From positions 248,001-312,000 of the forward strand of contig NZ_ACVO01000015.1 of NCBI RefSeq assembly GCF_000175615.1: DNA of 64,000 nt, in the 5' to 3' direction. Below, one piece after another: positions 23,849 to 32,692 of this stretch. The first letter of the stretch is position 1; each line of letters begins with the position of its first letter. The DNA is from Rothia mucilaginosa ATCC 25296. Lineage in GTDB: Bacteria; Actinomycetota; Actinomycetes; Actinomycetales; Micrococcaceae. A program made the position numbers and the translations under genes. The notes under the pieces were generated by a model, which was given only the letters and a program-made list of their open reading frames with translations, did no database searches and had not been told where the DNA came from.

Positions 23849-24214
23849 ATGGAAGCCAAGGCATCAGCGCGTTTCGTTCGCGTTACGCCTATGAAGGCCC
23901 GCCGTGTCGTCAACCTGATCCGTGGTAAGCAGGCGGAAGAGGCTCTGGCGATTCTGAAGTTCGCCCCCCAGGCAGCTTCGGAACCGGTATACAAGATCGT
24001 TGCTTCGGCAGTAGCTAACGCTCGTCAGAAGGCAACCCAGCAGGGTCTGCCCTTCCGCGAGGAAGAGCTGTTCATCAGCGAAGCATTCGTGAACGAGGGC
24101 CCGACCATGAAGCGCATTCAGCCCCGCGCTCAGGGTCGCGCATACCGAATCAACAAGCGCACCAGCCACATCACCGTGGTAGTTGCTACCCCGGAGAAGG
24201 AGGAGGACCGCTAA
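23849..24214 (+). CDS. rplV: 50S ribosomal protein L22
   Basis: L22 lines the exit tunnel opposite L4. It has 121 residues. Its beta hairpin region [18 protein letters not shown] matches the family with no insertion. GAAAGAGAGA precedes the ATG. The stop abuts the rpsC start with no spacer. Confidence 0.98.
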   Translation: MEAKASARFVRVTPMKARRVVNLIRGKQAEEALAILKFAPQAASEPVYKIVASAVANARQKATQQGLPFREEELFISEAFVNEGPTMKRIQPRAQGRAYRINKRTSHITVVVATPEKEEDR

Positions 24215-25012
24215 ATGGGTCAGAAAATTCACCCGAACGGTTTCCGACTGGGCATCACCACTGACCACGTCTCCAAGTGGTTCGCTGATTCCAACAAGCC
24301 CGGCGAGCGTTACGCTGACTTCGTCCGCGAGGACGTAAAGATCCGCGAGCTGCTGGCTAAGAACCTGGATCGCGCAGGCGTTGCAAAGGTCGAGATCGAG
24401 CGTACCCGTGACCGCGTGCGTGTGGACATCCACACCGCTCGTCCCGGTATCGTGATTGGCCGCCGTGGCGCAGAAGCAGACCGCATCCGCGGCGAGCTCG
24501 AGAAGCTCACCAACAAGCAGATTCAGCTGAACATCCTCGAGGTTGCTAACCCCGACCTCTCCGCTCAGCTGGTTGCACAGAGCATCGCAGAGCAGCTCGC
24601 ATCGCGTGTTGCATTCCGCCGTGCAATGAAGAAGGCAATCCAGTCCGCACAGCGTGCAGGCGCAAAGGGTATCCGTATCCAGTGCTCCGGCCGTCTGGGT
24701 GGCGCTGAAATGTCCCGTTCCGAGTTCTACCGCGAAGGCCGTGTGCCCCTGCACACCCTGCGTGCGAACATCGACTACGGCTTCTTCGAGGCTAAGACCA
24801 CCTTCGGTCGCATCGGCGTGAAGGTCTGGATCTACAAGGGCGACCTGACCGACAAGGAGCTGGCAGCTCAGCAGGCAGCAAACAACCGCCGTGGCAACCG
24901 CCGCGATGGTGACCGCCGCCGCCAGGGCAACCGTGGTCCTCGTCGCGAGCGCCGCAACGAGAACGCTTCGGCAAAGGTCGAGGCCAAGACTGCAGAGAAC
25001 GGTGAGGCATAA
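24215..25012 (+). CDS. rpsC: 30S ribosomal protein S3
   Basis: S3 forms the mRNA entry channel with S4 and S5. It has 265 residues. The KH domain lies at about 40-110 ([15 protein letters not shown]). After the core comes a tail of about 45 residues rich in Asn, Arg and Gly ([14 protein letters not shown] and following), then an acidic end. Such tails are common in actinobacterial S3. It abuts both rplV and rplP. Confidence 0.98.
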   Translation: MGQKIHPNGFRLGITTDHVSKWFADSNKPGERYADFVREDVKIRELLAKNLDRAGVAKVEIERTRDRVRVDIHTARPGIVIGRRGAEADRIRGELEKLTNKQIQLNILEVANPDLSAQLVAQSIAEQLASRVAFRRAMKKAIQSAQRAGAKGIRIQCSGRLGGAEMSRSEFYREGRVPLHTLRANIDYGFFEAKTTFGRIGVKVWIYKGDLTDKELAAQQAANNRRGNRRDGDRRRQGNRGPRRERRNENASAKVEAKTAENGEA

Positions 25013-25432
25013 ATGCTTATTCCCCGTCGAGTAAAGTACCGCAAGCAGCACCACCCCAAGCGTAGTGGTCTCGCAAAGGGCGGCACCGAGGTTAGCTTCG
25101 GTGAGTGGGGCATTCAGGCCCTGTCGCCCGCATACGTGACCAACCGCCAGATTGAGGCTGCACGTATCGCAATGACCCGTCACATCAAGCGTGGCGGTAA
25201 GGTCTGGATCAACATTTATCCCGACCGTCCGCTGACCAAGAAGCCCGCTGAAACCCGTATGGGTTCCGGTAAGGGTTCGCCCGAGTGGTGGGTCGCAAAT
25301 GTCAAGCCGGGTCGAGTCATGTTTGAACTCTCCGGTGTGTCCGAAGAAGTGGCTCGCGAGGCAATGCGCCTGGCAATCCACAAGCTCCCGATGAAGGCAC
25401 GTGTTGTGCGTCGCCGCGAAGGTGGTGAATAA
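25013..25432 (+). CDS. rplP: 50S ribosomal protein L16
   Basis: L16 organises the A-site region of the 50S subunit. It has 139 residues, starting [17 protein letters not shown]. The loop with [17 protein letters not shown] is the conserved, evernimicin-linked region and looks normal. Zero spacing from rpsC; rpmC follows after 5 bases. Confidence 0.98.
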   Translation: MLIPRRVKYRKQHHPKRSGLAKGGTEVSFGEWGIQALSPAYVTNRQIEAARIAMTRHIKRGGKVWINIYPDRPLTKKPAETRMGSGKGSPEWWVANVKPGRVMFELSGVSEEVAREAMRLAIHKLPMKARVVRRREGGE

Positions 25433-25437
25433 GCGAG

Positions 25438-25677
25438 ATGGCAGTAGGATCCAAGGACCTGAGCATCGATAAGCTCGCAGAGCTCTCCAACGAAGAGCTG
25501 GCTGCAAAGCTGAGCGAAGCGAAGAAGGAACTCTTCAACATCCGCTTCCAGGAAGTCACCGGTCAGGCTAACGCAGGTCGTCGCCGCACTATCAAGCGCG
25601 ACATCGCACGTATCTACACCGTGCTGCGTGAGCGCGAGCTCGGTATTCGTCCCGCAACTGAAGGTGAGTCCAAGTGA
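25438..25677 (+). CDS. rpmC: 50S ribosomal protein L29
   Basis: L29 lies next to L23 at the tunnel exit. It has 79 residues, slightly long because of an N-terminal extension before [14 protein letters not shown]. The helix-turn-helix core has [12 protein letters not shown] and [16 protein letters not shown]. The stop overlaps the rpsQ start in GTGA. Confidence 0.97.
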   Translation: MAVGSKDLSIDKLAELSNEELAAKLSEAKKELFNIRFQEVTGQANAGRRRTIKRDIARIYTVLRERELGIRPATEGESK

Positions 25678-25946
25678 GTGAAGTAAAGAACGAAGAGCGC
25701 GGCTACCGCAAGACCCGCCGCGGCTACGTTGTCTCCGACAAGATGGACAAGACCGTTGTCGTCGAGGTCGAGGACCACGTGAAGCACGCACTGTACGGCA
25801 AGGTCGTTCGCCGTAGCTCCAAGATCAAGGCACACGATGAGCAGAACGCTGCTGGCATCGGTGACCTCGTTCTGATTGCAGAGACCCGTCCGCTGTCCGC
25901 TTCCAAGCGCTGGCGTATCGTGGAGATCATCGAGAAGGCTAAGTAA
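25674..25946 (+). CDS. rpsQ: 30S ribosomal protein S17
   Basis: S17 is a primary 16S rRNA-binding protein with an OB fold. It has 90 residues. It starts with GTG at 25674, overlapping rpmC by four bases (GTGA). The core [20 protein letters not shown] and [13 protein letters not shown] matches the family. It is the last gene of this transcription unit: a strong terminator follows, so rplN and the spc genes are separated from it. Confidence 0.98.
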   Translation: MSEVKNEERGYRKTRRGYVVSDKMDKTVVVEVEDHVKHALYGKVVRRSSKIKAHDEQNAAGIGDLVLIAETRPLSASKRWRIVEIIEKAK

Positions 25947-25976
25947 GCTCTCTTCATGACTCTCTGCTAGAGCAGT

Positions 25977-26018
25977 AAAAGAGCCCCTCTCCTACTTCGG
26001 TAGGAGAGGGGCTCTTTG
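25977..26018 (+). terminator. Terminator of the S10 operon
   Basis: GAGCCCCTCTCCTAC and GTAGGAGAGGGGCTC form a perfect 15-bp stem with a TTCG loop, extended by AAAA/TTTG, then CTTTT. Confidence 0.96.
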
Positions 26019-26089
26019 CTTTTAACCTTTGTACGGGAAAAACCGGGGCGGGCGCCCTATTGCACGGGCTAATAACAGGCGCTAAGACA

Positions 26090-26106
26090 ACATTTGTCAT
26101 AAATGT
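26090..26106 (+). repeat. Small inverted repeat in the AT-rich spacer
   Basis: ACATTT and AAATGT flank GTCAT, and TGTCATA recurs at 26114-26120. The spacer (26019-26300) has no gene. It could bind a regulator of the surface protein gene; nothing more can be said. Confidence 0.3.
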
Positions 26107-26311
26107 CTTGATATGTCATACGAGAAAGCAATATTTTTCTCTCGCGTTGATGGCGCAATCCATGAGTAGACGCTACTAGAGAAGAAAGCGCATGTGGATG
26201 CGGAATTAGGGCGAAAAAATGAAAAGTAATACGTGAGTAAGGCGCCTGGGGACTGCGGAATCCGATGAGCAGCACTTGAAAACAACCTGATTAGGGACTT
26301 ATTATCAACTT

Positions 26312-26334
26312 TATAGTTGCTTAGCATAACCTTT
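26312..26334 (+). promoter_or_regulatory. Candidate promoter with IdeR/DtxR-like operator
   Basis: A -10 TATAGT (26312-26317; no good -35) is overlapped by GTTGCTTAGCATAACCTTT (26316-26334). This matches 13 of 19 positions of the DtxR/IdeR consensus TTAGGTTAGCCTAACCTAA, including 11 of the 13 central ones. The position over the start site is typical of iron-dependent repression. It is inferred from sequence only. Confidence 0.45.
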
Positions 26335-26419
26335 CCTAATAATTAGTCGGGTGGCTTTGCACCTTCCGGAGGTTGCACGACCTTTGGAGAAGTACCACTA
26401 CACATCATTGAGGATCATC

Positions 26420-29230
26420 ATGACTTCTTCACCCAAGCCCTCACGTAAGCTGCTCGCCATTGCTGGCGCACTTTCCGTTGTTGCAGGCTCTTTCGCTGCC
26501 GTTCCCGCTACCTTTGCGGCAAACGTCTCCGCATCCGTTCCCGGCGGGAACTCCCAGAGCTCCACTGAGGAATGCCGCCACATTGCAGTGCGTGCTACCC
26601 AGTACCAGGGCCTGCCCGGCCAGTACCAGCTTGCATACTCGGCAGCAACCTCCTCCCTCTACACTTCCTTCTCCTCCGGCCGCCCGCCGATTCTGACCGG
26701 TGGCGTCGGCACCTGGAACGTTGCATCCACCCCGAGCCTTGCTACTGTCTACCAGTTCCCGACCACGGACTTTATTGCACGTGGCGCTACCGCACCGACC
26801 GGTAAGCAGATTGAATCTCCCTACGGTATCGCTTACGATGAAGCAACCGGATACGTATGGGTGACCCAGACCCGCGTCAACAAGGTATCTGTCTTCGATC
26901 CCGCGACCAACAAGATTATTTGGAGTAGCGCAGAAGGCGACGTCAACCACCCCCGCGAGGTACGCGTCGACCCCTCCAGCGGTAAGGTCTTTGTATCTGG
27001 CTCCGGCGGCATTAGTGTCTTCGACACCACTCGGCACGCCCTGGTCAAGAAGATTGAATTTACTGACGCCAAGGGCGAATCTGACATCGCAATGAACATG
27101 CACGTAGATTCCGCAGACGGCAAGCTTTACGTGCCTTCCCTGAGTGCCGGCACTGTGAAGGTAATCGACACCAAGAGCTACGAGGTTGAGAAGACCATTC
27201 AGCTGCACAAGGACAATGCTGAAGCCGACCTGAACGCCTCTGACGTCACTATCGACAAGTCTCTGAAGGAAATCTACGTCAGCTCCCAGGGTGACCGTAA
27301 GGGCACTAACTCCGGTATTACCGTTTACAATCTCGAAACCGGCGCTTACAAGAAGACCATTCCTTTCGGCTCTCAGGCTCTTGCGATCACCTCCGATGAA
27401 GCACGTGACCTGCTGTACGTGACCGATTACGGCACCGGCAACGTCGGTGTTGTTGATGCACGAACCGGCACCGTTGTTTCTCAGGTGTCTACCGGTGCGA
27501 CCAGCGGCGCAAATGATGTTCTGGTCGCTGCAGACGGCAGTGTATACGCTGTAGCACGCAGCATCGAAGGCGCTTCCGCTATCGAAACCGACTACACCAT
27601 CGATAAGACCACCGGCGAATACCGCACCTCTAGCACCGAGCCCAAGGGCAAGGACAACGCAGACTCCCCGATTACTCCCGGCGTCATGGTGAAGATCAAC
27701 ACCACCGTTGAAACCACCGCGAAGCCTGCTGCACAGACTTCTTCTGAAGAACTGGTGAAGACCTACGCCGACGGCGCTAAGCTCTACGCCGTGAAGGACT
27801 GGACCACCGGTGAAACCCTGAAGCTGCGCGGTGAAGGTTTCAAGACTCAGGACGGTTCAAAGGGCTCCGTACTCGCAGTCAAGCTGAACAAGGGCCGCAT
27901 CTCCGCGAAGGAAGAGCCGAAGTTCAACGGTGCTGAGGGCAACAGCGCAGGTGTTTGGGCGTACATCCAGGCAGATGAGAACGGTAATTTCACCGCTGAA
28001 CTGCCGTACCCGACCACCGAAAACTCTAACCTGACGGAAAATCTGAAGAGCGGCGATAAGGTTTCGGTCTTCCTGCTCTCCGGCTCCATTGTTGAAGGTG
28101 ACACTCCTCGCGGTGGTGAAGCGCTCTCCGCAACTGTTGCAGAGAAGAAGGCAGACACCGCTGAGACCTGCGCACCGGCAGAAACCACCCAGGTCTCTGC
28201 TGCTCCCTCTGGCGTGACTACCACTTACCCCGCGGGCACTAAGCTGAGCCTGCCTGATAGTGATGCGCCCACTCCTGCTCCGAGTGAGTCTGCTAAGCCT
28301 GAGCCGACCACCCCGGCTCCGAGTGAGTCTGCTAAGCCTGAGCCGACCACCCCGGCTCCGAGCGAGTCTGCTAAGCCTGAGCCGACCACCCCGGCTCCGA
28401 GCGAGTCCGCAAAGCCCGAACCCAGCACCCCGGCACCCTCCGAAAGCGCAAATTCCAATGAGGTTGTGCACGAGTACAAGGACGGCGCTAAGGTCTACTT
28501 CCCCAAGACCTGGGACGGCCAGAAGCTGACCTTCCGTGGTGAAGGCTTCAAGACTCTGGACGGTAAGGGCTCCGTTATTGCCGTCAAGCTGAACAAGGGC
28601 GCTATTTCCGCGAAGGAAGAGCCCAAGCTCGAAGGCGTTGAAGGCAATAGCGCAGGCATCTGGGCATACATCAAGGCGGACGAAAACGGTAACTTCACCG
28701 CAACCATCGACCGCCCCACCGTGGCAAACTCTAACCTGACTGAAGAACTGAAGACCGGCGATAGCGTTGCTATCTACCTGCTCTCCGGTTCCTTGGCAGA
28801 GAACGATAACGTACGTGGTGGCGTTGCCGTAGAGTACACCTTCAGCGTTGAAAACCAGGCACCTGCGCCGAAGGTTTCGGAGCCGAAGGCATCCGAGTCG
28901 GCTAACGCACCTGTAACTAACCCCTCTGCAGCGCCTTCCGCATCGGCAGAATCCAAGGAACAGGCAAAGGAAAACGCTAAGGACCAGTCCAAGGCTCCCG
29001 TGGATTCTTTGAACTCCGAGACCCAGAAGAAGGACAACGCTGCTCCGAAGACCTCCGGATCTTCGTCGCAGAACGTCACCTCTTCCAGCAACGGCTCTAC
29101 CTCTTCGAACTCCTCGAAGTCTTCACTGGCTAACACCGGTGCTTCGGGCGTCGTCATTGCAGCCGGAATTGGCGTTCTTGCCCTGGTCGTTGGCGCAACC
29201 GTGCTGGTAGCACGTCGCCGCAAGGCATAG
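26420..29230 (+). CDS. Sortase-anchored surface protein with beta-propeller and two repeat modules
   Basis: The start ATG at 26420 has TGAGGA 5 bases upstream; an in-frame GTG at 26351 lacks one. The 936-residue protein has a signal peptide (MTSSPKPSRKLLAIAGALSV, cleavage near TFA-AN). A YncE-like beta-propeller follows at about 45-430, with blade motifs such as YGIAYDEATGYVWVTQ and LYVPSLSAGTVKVIDTKS. Two homologous modules of about 120 residues lie at about 440-560 and 670-790. Both contain GEGFKT, GSV-AVKLNKG, ISAKEEPK and LLSGS. They are joined by a 13-residue Pro/Ser/Lys repeat linker. A Ser/Ala/Lys-rich wall-spanning region leads to LANTG (about 903-907), a hydrophobic segment and RRRKA. 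LAxTG points to class E sortase. The ligand is unknown. It sits alone between S10 and spc operons. Confidence 0.9.
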   Translation: MTSSPKPSRKLLAIAGALSVVAGSFAAVPATFAANVSASVPGGNSQSSTEECRHIAVRATQYQGLPGQYQLAYSAATSSLYTSFSSGRPPILTGGVGTWNVASTPSLATVYQFPTTDFIARGATAPTGKQIESPYGIAYDEATGYVWVTQTRVNKVSVFDPATNKIIWSSAEGDVNHPREVRVDPSSGKVFVSGSGGISVFDTTRHALVKKIEFTDAKGESDIAMNMHVDSADGKLYVPSLSAGTVKVIDTKSYEVEKTIQLHKDNAEADLNASDVTIDKSLKEIYVSSQGDRKGTNSGITVYNLETGAYKKTIPFGSQALAITSDEARDLLYVTDYGTGNVGVVDARTGTVVSQVSTGATSGANDVLVAADGSVYAVARSIEGASAIETDYTIDKTTGEYRTSSTEPKGKDNADSPITPGVMVKINTTVETTAKPAAQTSSEELVKTYADGAKLYAVKDWTTGETLKLRGEGFKTQDGSKGSVLAVKLNKGRISAKEEPKFNGAEGNSAGVWAYIQADENGNFTAELPYPTTENSNLTENLKSGDKVSVFLLSGSIVEGDTPRGGEALSATVAEKKADTAETCAPAETTQVSAAPSGVTTTYPAGTKLSLPDSDAPTPAPSESAKPEPTTPAPSESAKPEPTTPAPSESAKPEPTTPAPSESAKPEPSTPAPSESANSNEVVHEYKDGAKVYFPKTWDGQKLTFRGEGFKTLDGKGSVIAVKLNKGAISAKEEPKLEGVEGNSAGIWAYIKADENGNFTATIDRPTVANSNLTEELKTGDSVAIYLLSGSLAENDNVRGGVAVEYTFSVENQAPAPKVSEPKASESANAPVTNPSAAPSASAESKEQAKENAKDQSKAPVDSLNSETQKKDNAAPKTSGSSSQNVTSSSNGSTSSNSSKSSLANTGASGVVIAAGIGVLALVVGATVLVARRRKA
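28271..28450 (+). repeat. 39-bp tandem repeats in the surface protein gene
   Basis: Four full 39-bp units and one partial unit encode TPAPSESAKPEPT repeats. Copies 1-3 are nearly identical in DNA while the last has drifted in codon use, suggesting recent copy-number change. The copy number may vary between strains. Confidence 0.9.
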
Positions 29231-29343
29231 TCCGTACCCCAGGCAGCCCACGATACTACCGCTCGGTAGTAGCTAAAGAGGCAGAGCGGGATCTACTAGA
29301 TATTCAAGAACCCGATTGACTTTCTGAAACTGTCGATACACAT

Positions 29344-29389
29344 TGAAAGGGGCGGTACCCATCGAAGCGATGGGTACCGCCCCTTTCAG
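29344..29389 (+). terminator. Terminator of the surface protein gene
   Basis: TGAAAGGGGCGGTACCCATCG pairs perfectly with CGATGGGTACCGCCCCTTTCA around an AAG loop, one of the longest stems in the window. It is symmetrical and could act in both directions. Confidence 0.9.
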
Positions 29390-29539
29390 TTTGCATATAT
29401 GCCTGTTATATAGGCGGAAGGCCTAGACCAGGGGCAGAAGTAGTAGCGGGGGCGCCCCCTCTGCACTCGCTCACCCATATTTGACGATTTAACAGCCCCA
29501 AAGAATGAAATGTAGGGTTCTAGCGCCTCAGATATAAAG

Positions 29540-29565
29540 AAAACCCGCACCGAAGTGCGGGTTTA
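29540..29565 (+). terminator. Second hairpin in the intergenic region
   Basis: AAACCCGCAC and GTGCGGGTTT form a perfect 10-bp stem with a CGAA tetraloop. Only a short T-run follows. No gene lies directly before it, so it may end an unannotated transcript. Confidence 0.6.
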
Positions 29566-29575
29566 GTGTCAAAGC

Positions 29576-29651
29576 GAGGTTCGGTCCCTAGACAAACGGA
29601 TTAGCGAGGAAAAAGGGACCCAAGAAATCTGTCCGATAAGGACCGAACCTC
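29576..29651. repeat. Long-range inverted repeat, possible structured RNA
   Basis: GAGGTTCGGTCC (29576-29587) and GGACCGAACCTC (29640-29651) are perfect 12-bp complements separated by 52 bases. Inside, GGTCCC (29583-29588) can also pair with GGGACC (29615-29620), so two folds compete. It could be a small RNA, a switch-like leader or a short mobile-element relic. The region 29652-29974 is AT-rich with no gene seen; a lone TATAAT is at 29869-29874. Confidence 0.4.
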
Positions 29652-29974
29652 TTATTTGACGCATGCGTCTCTTCTATTATGGTACATCTCGTTGATTTTC
29701 GCACCTTGAAGCGTGTTTATTACCAAAAAACTTGATTTTTGAAAAAACAACCCTTAATTTCTAAATTTTTAAGCAGATTTTTTCGGAACGCTGCTTTGAG
29801 GGGCTCAGAAGTGACGAAATATTACGAAATCCATGGCTCTAGACGCCTCAGGATAAGCTTATAAACTCTATAATCTGTCAATATCTCTAGATAGATGTCT
29901 TTTGTGCTGATTATATGCAGACTGCAAAGTTTTCGTTGAGTAAATCCACCTCACTCAGATCCCGGGGGAGAGCA

Positions 29975-30058
29975 ATGAGTATTGCCGATATAGGGTATCT
30001 TGGCCACGAACGGCGCAGCGCATGGACTACGCCAGAAAAGCCTCAAAGTGGTGGGTGA
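29975..30058 (+). CDS. Possible 27-residue small ORF
   Basis: ATG at 29975 follows GGGGGAG 5 bases away, one of the best ribosome binding sites in this region. The ORF encodes a peptide starting MSIADIGYLGHERRSAW and stops 91 bases before the next gene. No homologue is known to me. It may be a leader peptide or chance. Confidence 0.25.
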   Translation: MSIADIGYLGHERRSAWTTPEKPQSGG

Positions 30059-30149
30059 AGCGTAAGATGTATAACAGAAAGCTCCGGATGCTAAGCCCGC
30101 AAAATATGAGGTGAGCTAGCCTCCAACCTACACAACTCTGGAGATATCT

Positions 30150-31340
30150 ATGGTTCCCTCAGCCTCAGGAGAAGAACAGAAGAGCACCCTGGGCGCCAAC
30201 CATTTTTCTGTGGATCGTTCTGCGGGGCTCGCTGGGCAGTATCAAGTGGCATACAACCCCGAAGAGAACGTTCTTTTCGTAAGCGGAAGCTTTAATCACA
30301 CGAAGACCCACGGTACTCTCTGCGCAACAATCGCACGCATAAACGCAGATACCCTGCAGGTTGAGAAGACGGCTGTTCTGCCTGCTATCCCGGAAAATAA
30401 CCCCGGGTTAGAGAACCTCTTCCAAATCCAGGCTGCCTACGGTCTAGCAGCAGACAACGAGCGGGAGCTTCTCTGGACCGGAGGAACCCGCACAAATTCG
30501 GTATCCGCATACTCCCAAAAAGACCTAGCGCTCGTATGGGATTCTCTCGCTCTAGGAGTGGAGATGCTAATTCCGCGTGAGCTATATGTTGCACCCAGCG
30601 GTGCCGTACTCGTGACCGGAATGGGTGGTTACCAGGTAATCGCTGCACCTAACGCAGAAGGAGAACGCACGGTTAGCTCTCTTCAAGGGGACGGTCCCGC
30701 TATGCTACTAGGACCCGTAGCTGATGAAGCTCGTAGCCGCCTGTACATCCCGAATATTATGCGAGATGAAATCTGGGTTGTGGACATGAACACCTGGGGG
30801 CTCGTACGTAGGCTACCCGTAACTGGCGGGGAAGACGCCAATGCTCCAATCGGTGTTCACGGTGTGGAGATTGATCCAACGCGCGGCGAACTGTATGTCT
30901 CTGCACAGGGGCGCGAGGGTAAAAACGGCGGTCTATATGTTCTGAGTTTTGAGGGCGAACACCTCGCTTATCTTCCATTCGGCAAAATGCCCACCGATAT
31001 CTTGCTCGATGCAGAACGCCAGCTGCTCTATGTTGCCGATTTTGGGGGCAAGGGAGACCCAGCCGCTGCTGGCGGCGGAACTGTTACCGTCGTTAACACG
31101 CTCAATCGAACCATTGTTGAGACTCTGCAGGTAGCCCCAACCCGTATTAATCATCAGGTCCTGTTGAAAGATGGGAGCGTCGTCGTTATTGATAAGGCAG
31201 GGGACTACTCAGCAGTTATGGTTCCCTACGTGCTGGATGCGCACTCCGGTGAATACTATGAGGCGGCGGAGGAGTCTCGCCCCGGAGAAACTCCTCGCGC
31301 TATCGTTCGTGACGGTATTGCGAAAGTGTATGTGCCTTAG
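30150..31340 (+). CDS. YncE-like beta-propeller protein without export signal
   Basis: This 396-residue protein is related to the propeller of the upstream surface protein: GLAGQYQVAYNPEENVLFVS here matches GLPGQYQLAYSAATSSLYTS there. Both share the order of blades (YGLA...ELLWTGGTRTNSVSAY, then LYIPNIMRDEIWVVDM, then LYVADFGG). The protein begins at the propeller itself, with no signal peptide, repeat modules or sorting signal. GGAG lies 8 bases before the ATG, so the start looks real rather than a broken longer gene. It is either a cytoplasmic propeller or a truncated duplicate still translated. Codon use is less biased than in the surface gene. A terminator-like hairpin follows. Confidence 0.8.
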   Translation: MVPSASGEEQKSTLGANHFSVDRSAGLAGQYQVAYNPEENVLFVSGSFNHTKTHGTLCATIARINADTLQVEKTAVLPAIPENNPGLENLFQIQAAYGLAADNERELLWTGGTRTNSVSAYSQKDLALVWDSLALGVEMLIPRELYVAPSGAVLVTGMGGYQVIAAPNAEGERTVSSLQGDGPAMLLGPVADEARSRLYIPNIMRDEIWVVDMNTWGLVRRLPVTGGEDANAPIGVHGVEIDPTRGELYVSAQGREGKNGGLYVLSFEGEHLAYLPFGKMPTDILLDAERQLLYVADFGGKGDPAAAGGGTVTVVNTLNRTIVETLQVAPTRINHQVLLKDGSVVVIDKAGDYSAVMVPYVLDAHSGEYYEAAEESRPGETPRAIVRDGIAKVYVP

Positions 31341-31519
31341 CTGCTGAGTGGAGAGTGGTAGGCGTGCTGTACTCTAGTCCGGTATGCACGTTTACGAGGA
31401 GTGGAACCTCTGGGATCTCTCGCCAGCCCTGCGGCAAGTCTGTCGTGGGGGCATATTAAAACGTAGTAAAATATAAATATCTACCATCCTTGTTTTACAC
31501 ATTGTTTGGTAGATTTCTC

Positions 31520-31567
31520 GAGGCCCCTTCAGTTTCTTATGCGTCAGGAACTACACGAAGGGGCCTC
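31520..31567 (+). terminator. Terminator-like hairpin after the propeller gene
   Basis: GAGGCCCCTTC and GAAGGGGCCTC form a perfect 11-bp stem with a 26-base loop, followed by CTGCTTTA. A second stem overlaps its 5' side (ATCTACCA 31479-31486 with TGGTAGAT 31507-31514). Confidence 0.6.
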
Positions 31568-31696
31568 CTGCTTTAAGTGTCAAATAAGCCGCCTTCTCGT
31601 TCGGTGTTGATGTGGGGTATGAGGTTTTTGGTCTCCGATACATGCATTGTCTTGGTGAATAGGGTAGTGGAGACCGAAATCATAGTTAACAAGCCC

Positions 31697-31725
31697 TTGC
31701 GCTAGATACCTGCTTCCTGTATAGT
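31697..31725 (+). promoter_or_regulatory. Candidate spc operon promoter (rplN)
   Basis: TTGCGC (31697-31702), 17 bases, then TATAGT (31720-31725) within CCTGTATAGTGTT. This is the same core as before rpsL and rplM. It predicts a leader of about 250 bases. Confidence 0.7.
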
Positions 31726-31742
31726 GTTAAGACTGTGTGGCT

Positions 31743-31812
31743 GTATCCAAATAGCCGCACAACCACGGGCTTCTCGTGCCAGTGCATAATGCCGCTATTT
31801 ACGGGTGGATAC
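31743..31812 (+). promoter_or_regulatory. Leader RNA of rplN with competing folds
   Basis: GTATCCAAATAGC (31743-31755) can pair with GCTATTT (31794-31800) and GGATAC (31807-31812), giving 13 pairs with a bulge. Alternatively GGCT pairs locally with AGCC (31738-31755 region). A frame that opens at GTG 31776 runs 69 codons and ends at TGA inside the rplN start codon region (31983-31985). It may reflect coupled translation or chance. Confidence 0.35.
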
Positions 31813-31981
31813 GCCCGCTTCACGCGGGTCCAAATGCTTCTGGCATGGGTTTGCCCCAGGCGTTTCCGCTAACCCCTCCCACAGAGATGGGGCCCGGGGC
31901 GTCAACCAATCCCGTAAAAATGTTCCGCAAGGCTGGCTCGCGCCTAAAGCGAGTCGGAACCGGCGAGACGACAGGAGAAAT

Positions 31982-32353
31982 ATGATTCAGCAGGAGTCGC
32001 GACTGAAGGTCGCCGACAACACTGGTGCGAAGGAAATCCTGACCATCCGTGTTCTCGGTGGTTCCTCGCGTCGCTACGCAGGCATTGGCGACATCATTGT
32101 CGCAACCGTCAAGGATGCAATCCCCGGCGGTACCGTAAAGAAGGGTGACGTTGTCAAGGCAGTCGTCGTCCGCACCAAGAAGGAAACCCGTCGTCCCGAC
32201 GGTTCCTACATCAAGTTCGACGAGAACTCCGCAGTGATCCTGAAGAACACTGATGGTGATCCCCGTGGTACCCGTATCTTCGGCCCCGTGGGTCGTGAAC
32301 TTCGCGACAAGAAGTTCATGAAGATCGTTTCGCTGGCTCCGGAGGTGCTCTAA
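31982..32353 (+). CDS. rplN: 50S ribosomal protein L14
   Basis: L14 forms intersubunit bridges with 16S rRNA. It has 123 residues from the ATG at 31982, which follows a strong AGGAGA; the frame is open further upstream but only the core [18 protein letters not shown] matches the family. It opens the spc operon under its own promoter, because the S10 operon ends in a terminator and about 6 kb of surface protein genes lie between. rplX follows after 3 bases. Confidence 0.98.
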   Translation: MIQQESRLKVADNTGAKEILTIRVLGGSSRRYAGIGDIIVATVKDAIPGGTVKKGDVVKAVVVRTKKETRRPDGSYIKFDENSAVILKNTDGDPRGTRIFGPVGRELRDKKFMKIVSLAPEVL

Positions 32354-32356
32354 TTC

Positions 32357-32692
32357 ATGGCTAAGATCAAGTCCGGCGACCTGGTTCAGGTTATTTCCGG
32401 TGCAGATAAGGGCAAGCAGGGCAAGGTTCTGAAGGTTCTCCCCAAGGAAAACCGCGTGATTGTTGAGGGCGTCAAGGTCGTCACCAAGCACACCAAGGCT
32501 AACCCCCTGACCGGCGCAGCAGGCGGCATTCAGAAGGTTGAGGCACCGATCCACGTTTCTAACGTTGCGATTGTTGACCCCGAGACCAAGAAGCCGACCC
32601 GTGTTGGTTTCCGCCTCGAGACTGTAGAGCGTGACGGCAAGGAGCGCACCGTTCGCGTGCGCGTTGCTAAGCGTTCGGGTAAGGACATCTAA
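32357..32692 (+). CDS. rplX: 50S ribosomal protein L24
   Basis: L24 is an assembly initiator of the 50S subunit with a KOW motif ([20 protein letters not shown], residues 4-23). It has 111 residues. The stop overlaps the rplE start by one base. A shortish spacing and GGAGG before the ATG fit coupled expression with rplN. Confidence 0.97.
   Translation: MAKIKSGDLVQVISGADKGKQGKVLKVLPKENRVIVEGVKVVTKHTKANPLTGAAGGIQKVEAPIHVSNVAIVDPETKKPTRVGFRLETVERDGKERTVRVRVAKRSGKDI

Noticed and set aside
28271..28450. CRISPR-like direct repeats
   Set aside because: They are in-frame tandem units without spacers, inside a gene, encoding a Pro-rich linker.
31805..31981. N-terminal extension of rplN
   Set aside because: L14 begins at MIQQESRL with a strong AGGAGA just before it; upstream residues do not match.
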